From Streptomyces sp. SID13031 (GTDB lineage Bacteria; Actinomycetota; Actinomycetes; Propionibacteriales; Kribbellaceae), in the NCBI RefSeq assembly GCF_010548305.1, contig NZ_JAAGLV010000004.1:62001-126000 (forward strand): a stretch of DNA of 64,000 bases, written 5' to 3'. A model generated the notes under the pieces. The model searched no databases and was not told the DNA's origin. It worked only from the letters and a program-made list of their open reading frames with translations. The translations under genes and the position numbers were made by a program. Positions 52,644 through 59,858 of this stretch are shown piece by piece (position 1 is the first letter of the stretch; each line of letters starts with the position of its first letter).

Positions 52644-53270
52644 ATGTCCGGTACTGCTACTCGTTACCTGTACCTCGCCCGGCACGGTCAGGCGTTGCCC
52701 GACCAGAGCGGGCTGTCGGCGAATGGGCGTCGCCAGGCGGAGTTGCTTGGGCGACGGCTTCGGGACGTGCCGCTTTCGGCGTTCCATCACAGCCCGTTGC
52801 CTCGCGCGGTGCAGACGGCTCAGGTGATTGGCGAGCAGCTGCAGGCGGCGGTTGCGCTGGAGGTATCAGAAGCTGCCGGCGACTACCTCCCTGCTGCGCC
52901 GAAGCAGGGCGAAGTGCCGGCCGAGTATGCCGATTTCGTGCTCAACGTCCTTGCGCAGTTCACACCTGATGAGCTTGATGAAGGCCCCGTCCTTGCCCTC
53001 AAGGCTCTTGAGCTCTTCACCGGCCCGGTCGACGGCGCGGACGATCGCCACGAACTGCTGGTCACTCACAACTTCCTGGCCGGCTATCTCGTCTGCCAGG
53101 CCGTGGGCGCTGCGGGGTGGCGCTGGCTCACCCTCAACCACTGCAACGCCGCGCTGACAGTACTTCGGTACGCCCCGGGTCGGCCCGCCTCGATCCTTGT
53201 CTACAACGACATGCGCCACCTGCCGAAGGACCTACGCTGGACGGGCTTCCCGCCTGAGCTTCAGGTCTGA
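52644..53270 (+). CDS. Histidine phosphatase family protein
   Basis: A 208-residue phosphoglycerate mutase-like phosphatase. The catalytic RHG motif is YLYLARHGQALPDQSGLSAN, the second His is in LLVTHNFLAGYLV, and Arg/Glu partners lie in FHHSPLPRAVQTAQVIG. Substrate unknown. ATG 52644 has GGAGGAGG upstream. A broken pyrophosphohydrolase piece follows in the next 150 bases. Confidence 0.85.
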   Translation: MSGTATRYLYLARHGQALPDQSGLSANGRRQAELLGRRLRDVPLSAFHHSPLPRAVQTAQVIGEQLQAAVALEVSEAAGDYLPAAPKQGEVPAEYADFVLNVLAQFTPDELDEGPVLALKALELFTGPVDGADDRHELLVTHNFLAGYLVCQAVGAAGWRWLTLNHCNAALTVLRYAPGRPASILVYNDMRHLPKDLRWTGFPPELQV

Positions 53271-53275
53271 GCTTC

Positions 53276-53422
53276 ATGTCTAAGGCGAAGGAGCCCGAGG
53301 TCGACGAGTTCCTGACCGCCGACCCCGGGAACGCCGTCGAGGAACTGGCGGATGTGCTGGAGGTCTGGCCCAAACCGCTCCAAGTAGAGGTCAGAAGCTG
53401 TCCGCTTTGCCTTCTAGAGTGA
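53276..53422 (+). pseudogene. Remnant of a MazG-like nucleotide pyrophosphohydrolase
   Basis: A 48-codon open frame from ATG 53276. It contains EVDEFLTADPGNAVEELADV, which is the second-half catalytic motif (VDEFL...EELADVLEV) of phosphoribosyl-ATP pyrophosphohydrolase/MazG-like house-cleaning enzymes. The first catalytic helix and the rest of the domain are missing, and an unrelated tail ends the frame. It is best read as a gene fragment left by deletion. Confidence 0.6.
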
Positions 53423-53426
53423 AGGC

Positions 53427-53957
53427 ATGACAACGAACGAGCAGATCGTGACCGGTGAGCGGGCCGACATCGTCGACTTCCTCACCAAACACCGGTACTT
53501 CCTGCGGCACACCGCCGACGGGCTCTCCGACGAGCAGGCGAACACCCGCAGTACCGTCAGCGCGCTGACGATCGGCGGCCTGATCAAGCACGTTGCCGAG
53601 GTCGAGCGGAGTTGGGCCGATTTCGCGCGGGCCGGTGGCGGCCAGGAAGTACCCGAGGAAATCGAGTACACCCCGGAGCGGATCGCCCAGTGGGAGAACC
53701 AGTTCCGCCTGGCCGAGGGCGAGACGCTGGCCGGCGTACTGGCGGAGTACGAGAAGGTCGCAGCCGCCACCGACGAGCTGGTCCGGACCCTCGACCTCGA
53801 CACCACCTACGAACTCCCGGCCGCCCCGTGGCAGCCCCCGGGCGTCTTCTGGACGGTCCGTCGCGTCTTCCTCCACATCACAGCCGAAACCGCCCAGCAC
53901 GCCGGCCACGCCGACATCATCCGGGAAACAATCGACGGCCAGAAAACCATGGGCTGA
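53427..53957 (+). CDS. DinB superfamily protein
   Basis: A 176-residue four-helix-bundle protein. The His triad is visible in GGLIKHVAEVERSWADFARA and VFLHITAETAQHAGHADIIR. It is a paralogue-level relative of the DinB gene at 26.6 kb, with a similar C-terminal RETIDG. In actinobacteria such proteins are often mycothiol-dependent transferases. ATG 53427 follows the remnant above by four bases. Confidence 0.84.
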   Translation: MTTNEQIVTGERADIVDFLTKHRYFLRHTADGLSDEQANTRSTVSALTIGGLIKHVAEVERSWADFARAGGGQEVPEEIEYTPERIAQWENQFRLAEGETLAGVLAEYEKVAAATDELVRTLDLDTTYELPAAPWQPPGVFWTVRRVFLHITAETAQHAGHADIIRETIDGQKTMG

Positions 53958-53976
53958 CCACCACGTAAGTACTGGG

Positions 53977-54327
53977 TCAGCGCGGGCTTGACGGCGGGGC
54001 GGACCGGAACAGGCGGACGTCTTGGGCACAGCGGCAGGCGGTGGCGACCTTGGCGGCCCATTCTGCCGCCGCCTCGCGGGTAGGCACATCGACGATCATC
54101 AAGCCGCCGATGAGTTCCTTACTCTCCGGGTAGGGGCCGTCGGTGACCACCCCGCCCGCGTCCACCTGGAAGGCCTCCACGTCGTAGTCCAGCCCACCGG
54201 AGAACACGAAGACACCGGCCTCCGCGGCCTCCTTGCGCACCGCGACGGCGGCTCTGGCCACGTCCGGCATGTCCTCGGCAGGGAAGTCCATCGAACCTTC
54301 TTCGAACGAGATCAGGTACAGCGTCAT
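53977..54327 (-). CDS. YCII family protein
   Basis: A 116-residue alpha/beta ferredoxin-like protein. The YCII pattern shows in YLISFEEGSMDFPAEDMPDV and GVVTDGPYPESKELIGGLMI, with TREAAAEWAAKVATACRCAQ at the C-terminus. Such proteins often accompany ECF sigma factors, but none is nearby here. ATG 54327. Confidence 0.8.
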   Translation of the reverse strand: MTLYLISFEEGSMDFPAEDMPDVARAAVAVRKEAAEAGVFVFSGGLDYDVEAFQVDAGGVVTDGPYPESKELIGGLMIVDVPTREAAAEWAAKVATACRCAQDVRLFRSAPPSSPR

Positions 54328-54636
54328 CTCACCACTCCTCGTCTCGGAGGCCGGTCTCCGGCCCAACACTCCTGCTACGAACGGTTCGATCCGGATCCGA
54401 CAGGCTGCCGACAGGAAATTCCAAGAAGGCCCGGGCAGGTACAAGAAGCGTGCCTCAAACCGGTACAGCGGTAGCGGCAAACAGGCCGGCAACCATCGCC
54501 ACTTCCTGCAACGGCCGGGGGATGACCAAAAGGAAGAGGACACCACCGTGACGGTGATGCCCTCGAGTTCGGGTGGGGGCTCCCGGCGGTGGAAAATGAC
54601 AAGCGCTTGGGGCGTGGAAGATGCCAGGATGCCGGC
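54328..54636. other. Divergent gap between the YCII and methyltransferase genes
   Basis: These 309 bases hold no convincing gene. They contain the divergent promoter region of the YCII gene and the upstream region of the methyltransferase gene. No clear dyad or repeat was found. Confidence 0.5.
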
Positions 54637-55398
54637 ATGGTTGCGCGCGCGTTGAGTTTCGGGGCAGTGGCGGAGGCGTACGAACGGTTCCGGCCTGGGT
54701 ACCCCGTGGAACTCCTCGATCTGGTGATGGCTTACGCCGGTGGGCCGATCCGGACCGCCCTCGAGATCGGCGCCGGGACAGGCAAGGCAACGCGCCTGTT
54801 CGCGCAGGGAGGGATCGCGGTCACGGCGACCGAGCCTGACGCGGCCATGCTCGCGGAGATGCGCAAACACCTGCCGGCAAACGTCACAACTGTGCAAGCC
54901 GCATTCGAGGACTTGCCGCCCGATACGTCGTACGAGCTGGTGTATTCGGCTGCCGCCCTCCATTGGACCAACCCTGAAGGCCGGTGGGCCCGGATGGCCG
55001 CACTCGTCCGACCGGGCGGCGTGTTCGCCTCGTTCGGTGTACCGATCCAGCTGGCCGACCCGGCCCTCAATGAGGCCGCGCGTGCGGCACGTGCGGCGTA
55101 CCTGGAGGAAGACGGCGTCCCGTCGCCCGACGGCACACCCGCGGATCGCCCGATGCAATGGCCCGGCACGGAGCTCCAGCAGTCCGAGTGGTTCACCGAT
55201 GTCCGGCAGTCGGTGATCGAACGGCGCCTGACGATGAGCGCCCACGACTACATCGGACAACTCTCGACGGTCTCGGCGTACGTGATGCTGCAGCCCGCCG
55301 ACCGAGACCAGGTCTTCCGCCGAATCCTCCAGGTCCTCCCCGAAACCGTAGAACTCAACGCCCAGGTCGACGTCCACCTCGCCCGCCGCCACCACTAG
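54637..55398 (+). CDS. Class I SAM-dependent methyltransferase
   Basis: A 253-residue methyltransferase. Motif I is ALEIGAGTGKATRLFAQGGI, followed by VTATEPDAAMLAEMRKHLPA; motif IV region is YELVYSAAALHWTNPEGRWA. The C-terminal part is a helical cap. A small-molecule or lipid substrate is likely. ATG 54637 gives MVARALSFGAVAEAYERFRP, the usual start of this subgroup. Confidence 0.88.
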   Translation: MVARALSFGAVAEAYERFRPGYPVELLDLVMAYAGGPIRTALEIGAGTGKATRLFAQGGIAVTATEPDAAMLAEMRKHLPANVTTVQAAFEDLPPDTSYELVYSAAALHWTNPEGRWARMAALVRPGGVFASFGVPIQLADPALNEAARAARAAYLEEDGVPSPDGTPADRPMQWPGTELQQSEWFTDVRQSVIERRLTMSAHDYIGQLSTVSAYVMLQPADRDQVFRRILQVLPETVELNAQVDVHLARRHH

Positions 55399-55462
55399 CC
55401 CGACGCCCCGCACTCGGCAGGATGTCGGGGCGGTAGCGATCCGCATCAGCATGGGGCCGTAC

Positions 55463-55621
55463 GTGGTTCGGGTGGGCTCAATGCAGTAGCGCGACATGCG
55501 AGTACCGGTGGGGCAAATGCGCTGACCCCACGGATGCGGGTTTCGTTCGCATCGCGTGGGGTCGCGGGTGGTTCGGGTGGGCTCAAGACTTCAGCCCGCT
55601 AGACGAGTACGGGTGGGGCGA
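55463..55621. repeat. 54-base repeat, two copies beside msrA
   Basis: Copies at 55463–55516 and 55568–55621. Each has GTGGTTCGGGTGGGCTCAA, 18 variable bases, then GAGTAC and GGTGGGGC. The spacing between conserved blocks is identical. A reversed end of the unit (GCCCCACCCGTGCTCGTC) follows the TetR stop at 59297–59314, and CCCACCCGAACCACC follows the stop at 61846. The 227-base gap holds no gene. Confidence 0.7.
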
Positions 55622-55625
55622 TCTG

Positions 55626-56264
55626 TTAGGCCGGGAACTTGGCGCCGGTGTTGCTGTGGCAGCGGTAGCCGTTGGGGTTCTTGGCCAGGTACTGCTGGTG
55701 GTAGCCCTCGGCGTAGAAGAAGTCCTTGGCGGGGGCGATTTCGGTGGTGATGTCGCCGTAGCCCAAGGGCTTGATTACGGGGGCGTAGAGGTCGCGGGTG
55801 CGTTCGATCTCGGCCCTTTGGGCGTCCGTCGTGTAGTAGACGGCTGAGCGGTACTGGGAGCCCAGGTCGTTGCCCTGGCGCATGCCCTGGGTCGGGTCGT
55901 GGGTTTCCCAGAAGACCTTGAGGAGGTTGGTGAAGGTGGTCTTGGCCGGGTCGTAGACGACGCGGACCGCCTCGGTCTGGCCGGTGCGGCCGGAGCAGAC
56001 CTCTTCGTAGGTCGGGTTGGGGGTGTAGCCGCCGGCGTAGCCGACTGCGGTCGTGTAGACCCCGGGCTGCTGCCAGAAGATCTCCTCGGTACCCCAGAAG
56101 CAGCCCGTGCCGAACCAGACTTCCTCGAAGCCCTCGGGAGCGGGTGCGGTCTGCGGCGTACCGAGCACGATGTTGTCCGCCGGTACGGCGAAGGTGGGCT
56201 CGGGGCGGCCCGGCAGGGCGGCGTCCGGCTCGACCAGGGCTGACTTTTGCTTGAAGAACGACAT
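55626..56264 (-). CDS. msrA: Peptide methionine sulfoxide reductase MsrA
   Basis: A 212-residue repair enzyme reducing methionine-S-sulfoxide in proteins. The catalytic motif is [16 protein letters not shown], with active Cys. Supporting segments: [40 protein letters not shown] and the C-terminal [20 protein letters not shown]. Stand-alone gene; no msrB is adjacent. Confidence 0.95.
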   Translation of the reverse strand: MSFFKQKSALVEPDAALPGRPEPTFAVPADNIVLGTPQTAPAPEGFEEVWFGTGCFWGTEEIFWQQPGVYTTAVGYAGGYTPNPTYEEVCSGRTGQTEAVRVVYDPAKTTFTNLLKVFWETHDPTQGMRQGNDLGSQYRSAVYYTTDAQRAEIERTRDLYAPVIKPLGYGDITTEIAPAKDFFYAEGYHQQYLAKNPNGYRCHSNTGAKFPA

Positions 56265-56351
56265 CTCACGCCTCTCGCAGAGTGACTCTCATAGTCTCTC
56301 AACGCCACTGCCTCAGTGATCCTTCCCCCGGCCGATTACGGGGCGTTTACG

Positions 56352-57791
56352 TCAGGCGATCATCGCGGCGGTACGCCGGAGCTGTGGCCCGGCGGTCAGC
56401 GACTCGTACGACGACGCCAACCGCGAGACGGCGTCACGCAGAGTGTCCGGGTCCAGCGTGTATGGCAGCCGCAGGAACGACTCCAGCCCACCGTCCGGGG
56501 AGAAGCGCGACCCGGCCACCAGCAGTACTCCGTTCCGTTGGGCCACGCCCACCAGGCTCGACCCGACCGGCTCGGGGAGTTCGCACCACATCGACAGGCC
56601 GCCGCCGGGCAACTCGAAGCGCCACGACGGCAGCTCAGTACGGAGCGCAGAAGCAAGCGTGTCGCGGCGGAGAGCCAGCGCTGCTCGCCGCTCGGGCAGC
56701 ACGGACCGGTACGACTGCAGCAGCCGCGTGACGACAAGCTGCTCCAGTACGGGCGCGCCCAGGTCGAGGGAGGCGCGGGCGTCGAGGATGCGGGCGACCA
56801 GCGACTCCGGCGCGCGCAGCCAGCCGATCCGCAGGCCGCCCCAGAACGACTTGCTGACCGAGCCGACCGTGATCACACCTTGCGGGTCGAACGACGCGAA
56901 CGGCGGTGGCAGTTCCTGCCCGTCCAGCGGTAGCTCGAAAAGCGTCTCGTCGATGATCGCGGTCGTCCGGGCGCGGGCGAACGCGGTCGCCAGCCGCTGC
57001 CGGTCATCGGCAGACATCAACCAGCCGGTGGGATTCTGGAAGTCCACCACCATCCAGGCGGCTCGCGGCGACGACTGCCGAATTGTTGCTTCCAGCAACG
57101 GAAGGTCCCAGCCGGCCGGGCTCATCGGTACTGCGACCACCCGGCAACCACTCCGCCGGATCGCGTCCACCGAGTTCGGGTGGGTCGGGCTCTCGGTCAG
57201 CACCCGGTCGCCGATCTGGGTCATCGCGCGGACCGCGATCGACGTGGCGGCCAGCGCGCCCGCGGTGATGATGATCTGATCCGCCGTCGTCGGCAGCCCA
57301 CGGGCCCGGTACGACGCCGCGATCTCCTCACGTAGTACCGGCAGCCCCTGCGGGTGGTAGCCCGGTGTGGCCAGATGCAGCGGCAGATCCTCGACCGCCT
57401 CGGCCACCGCGCTGCTGATTCCCGGTACGGACGCCGATGCCGCGCAAGTGAGGTCGTAGAGCCCATCGGTGTCGATCCACGGGGCGTGATGCCGGCCGAG
57501 CTCGGGCCCGACCTTCGACGGCAGCGAGGTGACGCTGCCCGAACCGCGCCTGCTGGTCAGATAGCCCCGATCGCGCAGTTCCCGGTACGCCGACGCGACG
57601 GTGGTACGGCTGACTCCCAACGCGTCGGTCAGTTCGCGCTCCGACGGCACCCGCGCGCCCGGCATGATCCGGCCGTCCGCGATCAGCAACCGAAGCCGCT
57701 CGGCCAGGCTCCGGTACGCCGGTCCGCTGTCGTCGCTCCAGCTGCCGAGGAGGCCGGCGAGCGTGCTGGCGGGAAGCTGTTGCGCTGTCAT
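56352..57791 (-). CDS. MocR-type PLP-dependent regulator (YczR-like)
   Basis: A 479-residue GntR/aminotransferase fusion. The winged-helix domain is YRSLAERLRLLIADGRIMPG, then VPSERELTDALGVSRTTVAS. A fold-type I aminotransferase domain follows, with the PLP lysine in VGSVSKSFWGGLRIGWLRAP and QNPTGWLMSADDRQRLATAF. It is divergent from a yczE-type membrane gene, the known YczR/YczE pairing. Direct repeats CCAATYGGC between the genes are its likely binding site. ATG 57791. Confidence 0.88.
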   Translation of the reverse strand: MTAQQLPASTLAGLLGSWSDDSGPAYRSLAERLRLLIADGRIMPGARVPSERELTDALGVSRTTVASAYRELRDRGYLTSRRGSGSVTSLPSKVGPELGRHHAPWIDTDGLYDLTCAASASVPGISSAVAEAVEDLPLHLATPGYHPQGLPVLREEIAASYRARGLPTTADQIIITAGALAATSIAVRAMTQIGDRVLTESPTHPNSVDAIRRSGCRVVAVPMSPAGWDLPLLEATIRQSSPRAAWMVVDFQNPTGWLMSADDRQRLATAFARARTTAIIDETLFELPLDGQELPPPFASFDPQGVITVGSVSKSFWGGLRIGWLRAPESLVARILDARASLDLGAPVLEQLVVTRLLQSYRSVLPERRAALALRRDTLASALRTELPSWRFELPGGGLSMWCELPEPVGSSLVGVAQRNGVLLVAGSRFSPDGGLESFLRLPYTLDPDTLRDAVSRLASSYESLTAGPQLRRTAAMIA

Positions 57792-57806
57792 GCAGTCCAC
57801 TATTGC

Positions 57807-57838
57807 CCAATTGGCTATCGAACACCAGGCCAATCGGC
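57807..57838. promoter_or_regulatory. MocR direct repeats in the mocR/yczE divergent region
   Basis: CCAATTGGC (57807–57815) and CCAATCGGC (57830–57838) are direct repeats 23 bases apart, about two helical turns. MocR regulators such as GabR and PdxR typically bind paired direct repeats in such divergent regions. Confidence 0.68.
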
Positions 57839-57853
57839 CGCAAACTGGTTCCT

Positions 57854-58555
57854 GTGACCGCCACTTCCGAAGCCCCTGCCAACAACACCACCGTTAAGAC
57901 TCCCCGAGGCCGCCAACTGGCTGCACTGAACCCGATCGAGCAGCTCAAGGCCGGGCACCTGCCGCGCCGCCTGGTCCAGCTCTACATCGGGCTGCTCCTG
58001 TATGGCGGTTCGATGGGCCTGATGGTCCAGGGGAACCTCGGCCTCGACCCGTGGGACGTCCTGCACTCGGGCATCACCAAGCACGTGAACCTCAGCTTCG
58101 GCACCGTCGCGATCGCGGTCAGCTTCCTCGTCCTGCTCGCCTGGATCCCGCTGCGGCAGTGGCCCGGTCTCGGCACGATCAGCAACGCCATCGTGATCGG
58201 TCTGGCCGTCGACCTGACCCTGGCGGTCGTGGACCGGCCGGACCAGCTCTGGCTGCGGATCGTCTTCATGGTCTCGGGCATCGTCGTGAACGCCCTGGCC
58301 GGCGCGCTCTACATCGGTGCCCAGCTCGGCCCCGGCCCGCGCGATGGGATGATGACCGGCCTCGTTCGGCGTACCGGCAAGAGCGTGCGCGTGGTCCGGA
58401 CCAGCATCGAGGTCACCGTGCTCGCGGTCGGCTGGCTGCTCGGCGGCGTCGTCGGCTTCGGCACCATCGCCTACGCCCTGGCGATCGGCCCGCTGGTCCA
58501 CGTCCTTCTCCCGCTCTTCACCGTGAAGCTGACCACCGAACCGGCGAAGAACTGA
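57854..58555 (+). CDS. yczE: YczE/YitT family membrane protein
   Basis: A 233-residue membrane protein with five predicted helices and the family's VQGNLGLDPWDVLHSGITKH and IGAQLGPGPRDGMMTGLVRR. YczE proteins are paired with MocR regulators and are thought to transport or facilitate a small molecule, perhaps a B6 vitamer or amine; the substrate is unresolved. GTG 57854. A terminator follows directly. Confidence 0.82.
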   Translation: MTATSEAPANNTTVKTPRGRQLAALNPIEQLKAGHLPRRLVQLYIGLLLYGGSMGLMVQGNLGLDPWDVLHSGITKHVNLSFGTVAIAVSFLVLLAWIPLRQWPGLGTISNAIVIGLAVDLTLAVVDRPDQLWLRIVFMVSGIVVNALAGALYIGAQLGPGPRDGMMTGLVRRTGKSVRVVRTSIEVTVLAVGWLLGGVVGFGTIAYALAIGPLVHVLLPLFTVKLTTEPAKN

Positions 58556-58558
58556 GAC

Positions 58559-58592
58559 CGCGGCTGCCGGACCAGGGGGCCCGGCAGCCGCG
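58559..58592 (+). terminator. Terminator after yczE
   Basis: CGCGGCTGCCGG (58559–58570) pairs perfectly with CCGGCAGCCGCG (58581–58592) around a 10-base loop, four bases after the stop codon. Confidence 0.8.
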
Positions 58593-58660
58593 CACCACAG
58601 GACCCCTCAGCCTGCGGGATCCATGGTCAGCCGACCGGTTCCCTCCCTGGAGTCCGCCCA

Positions 58661-58682
58661 CTACCTGCCGGTCGGTAGGTAG
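58661..58682. promoter_or_regulatory. TetR-type operator upstream of the TetR gene
   Basis: CTACCTGCCGGT followed by CGGTAGGTAG is a near-palindrome, with 18 of 22 positions symmetric, of the CTACC...GGTAG type seen for many actinobacterial TetR repressors. It lies about 22–43 bases before the TetR start, so autoregulation is likely. Confidence 0.75.
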
Positions 58683-58703
58683 TGAAAGTGAGAGGGTGGT
58701 GAT

Positions 58704-59297
58704 GTGCAGCACGAGATCAGTTCGCGAGAAGGCGCCCGGCCGCCCCGCGACACCAAGGCAGAGATCCACCGGGCGGCGCTCGAGCTTTTCTCCTCGCGCG
58801 GTTATGAGAAGACGAGCCTGCGGGAGATCGCCGAGCAGGTCGGGATCACCAAGGCGTCGCTGTATTACCACTACTCCTCGAAGCAGGAGTTGCTGCAGGC
58901 GATCGTCGGGACGTTCTTCGACGACATCAAGACTGTGTTCGCGCAGATGGACGGGCTGGTGTGGTCCCCGGAGCGGGAGCACGAGGTACTGACGGCGTAC
59001 CTGGACGTCGTCATCAAGCACCGTACGACCGGGCCGACCGTACTGCGCGACATCACCGCGGTACTGGCTGCCTTCGACGACCAACTGGACGACCTGATCG
59101 AGCAGAGCCGGGCCTTCCAACTGTGGCTGGCCGGACCGAACCCGAGCGCCGCCGACCGGATCCTCGCGGCTGCCGCGGTCGAGGTGATCGGCGCGGTGCT
59201 CTCAGCCGGCCTGGATCAGGCCGCGGTATCCGATGAGGAGATCCGCACCGTGTTACTGGACGCGGCAGGCGCAGTACTAGCCCGCAAAACCAACTAG
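58704..59297 (+). CDS. TetR family transcriptional regulator
   Basis: A 197-residue regulator. The DNA-binding domain is TKAEIHRAALELFSSRGYEK followed by TSLREIAEQVGITKASLYYH and YSSKQELLQAIVG. GTG 58704 is read in the correct frame. No adjacent transporter or enzyme is on its strand, so targets are elsewhere or itself. Its stop lies directly before a copy of the GCCCCACCCG motif. Confidence 0.85.
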   Translation: MQHEISSREGARPPRDTKAEIHRAALELFSSRGYEKTSLREIAEQVGITKASLYYHYSSKQELLQAIVGTFFDDIKTVFAQMDGLVWSPEREHEVLTAYLDVVIKHRTTGPTVLRDITAVLAAFDDQLDDLIEQSRAFQLWLAGPNPSAADRILAAAAVEVIGAVLSAGLDQAAVSDEEIRTVLLDAAGAVLARKTN

Positions 59298-59858
59298 CCC
59301 CACCCGTGCTCGTCCCCCAGGTCGGCGCATTGTGCCCGCCCGAACTGCTGGTGTTGGAGCTCGGTTGTTGCAGAGGCAGCAGGCTGCTTCGAGTGCAATC
59401 ACCGTCGTCGCCATACCTCTGTGCAGCTCGGTGGCGCGATCTGTGGCGCTGTCCGACGGGAATCTCGGCTTGCCCGGCAGCGGAGCAGGATCGTCATCGG
59501 AGTTGTCGAGCCGTGTTCGGAACACCACGCCGGACGGTAGGTCCTTGGAGACCGTCGCATTCGCGAACGCCCGGGCTGCCTCCGCCGACGCGGCCAACAG
59601 CGCGGCGAACAGATGTCGAGCCGCGGCGAACAGGTTCCGAGCCGGGCGAACGGATCCTGAGCCGGGCGAAGATGTCGAGCCGGGCGAAGAGATGCCGAGG
59701 CGCGGCACGGAGCTATCGGTCAGCCGGGTGTCGGTCGCCATGAGAACGCCTCCGCCGAGCCCATGCCGGAGGTCGGCTGCCGATCGACGGGTCGGTGGCT
59801 GGAGGGACATCATCGATCGGTATGACGAACGTTGGCCAGGCGCCGGGCGCGATGCTGG
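59298..59858. other. Gap with degenerate GAGCCGGGCGAA repeats
   Basis: These 561 bases lie between two genes' 3' ends. From about 59600 to 59705 there are several imperfect copies of a GAGCCGGGCGAA-type unit. Long frames exist on both strands, but they have no recognisable domain, so no gene is called. Confidence 0.5.

Noticed and set aside
53276..53422. A functional small gene
   Set aside because: It keeps only part of a catalytic domain and ends in an unrelated tail, so a remnant is more likely.
55463..55621. Two repeats with variable middles as a mini CRISPR
   Set aside because: The constant parts are not identical over a full repeat length, there are only two units, and no cas genes are present.
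59277..59813. A 178-codon minus-strand frame in the 59.3–59.9 kb gap
   Set aside because: Low-complexity, overlaps the TetR 3' end and the degenerate repeats; no motif, so not called as a gene.
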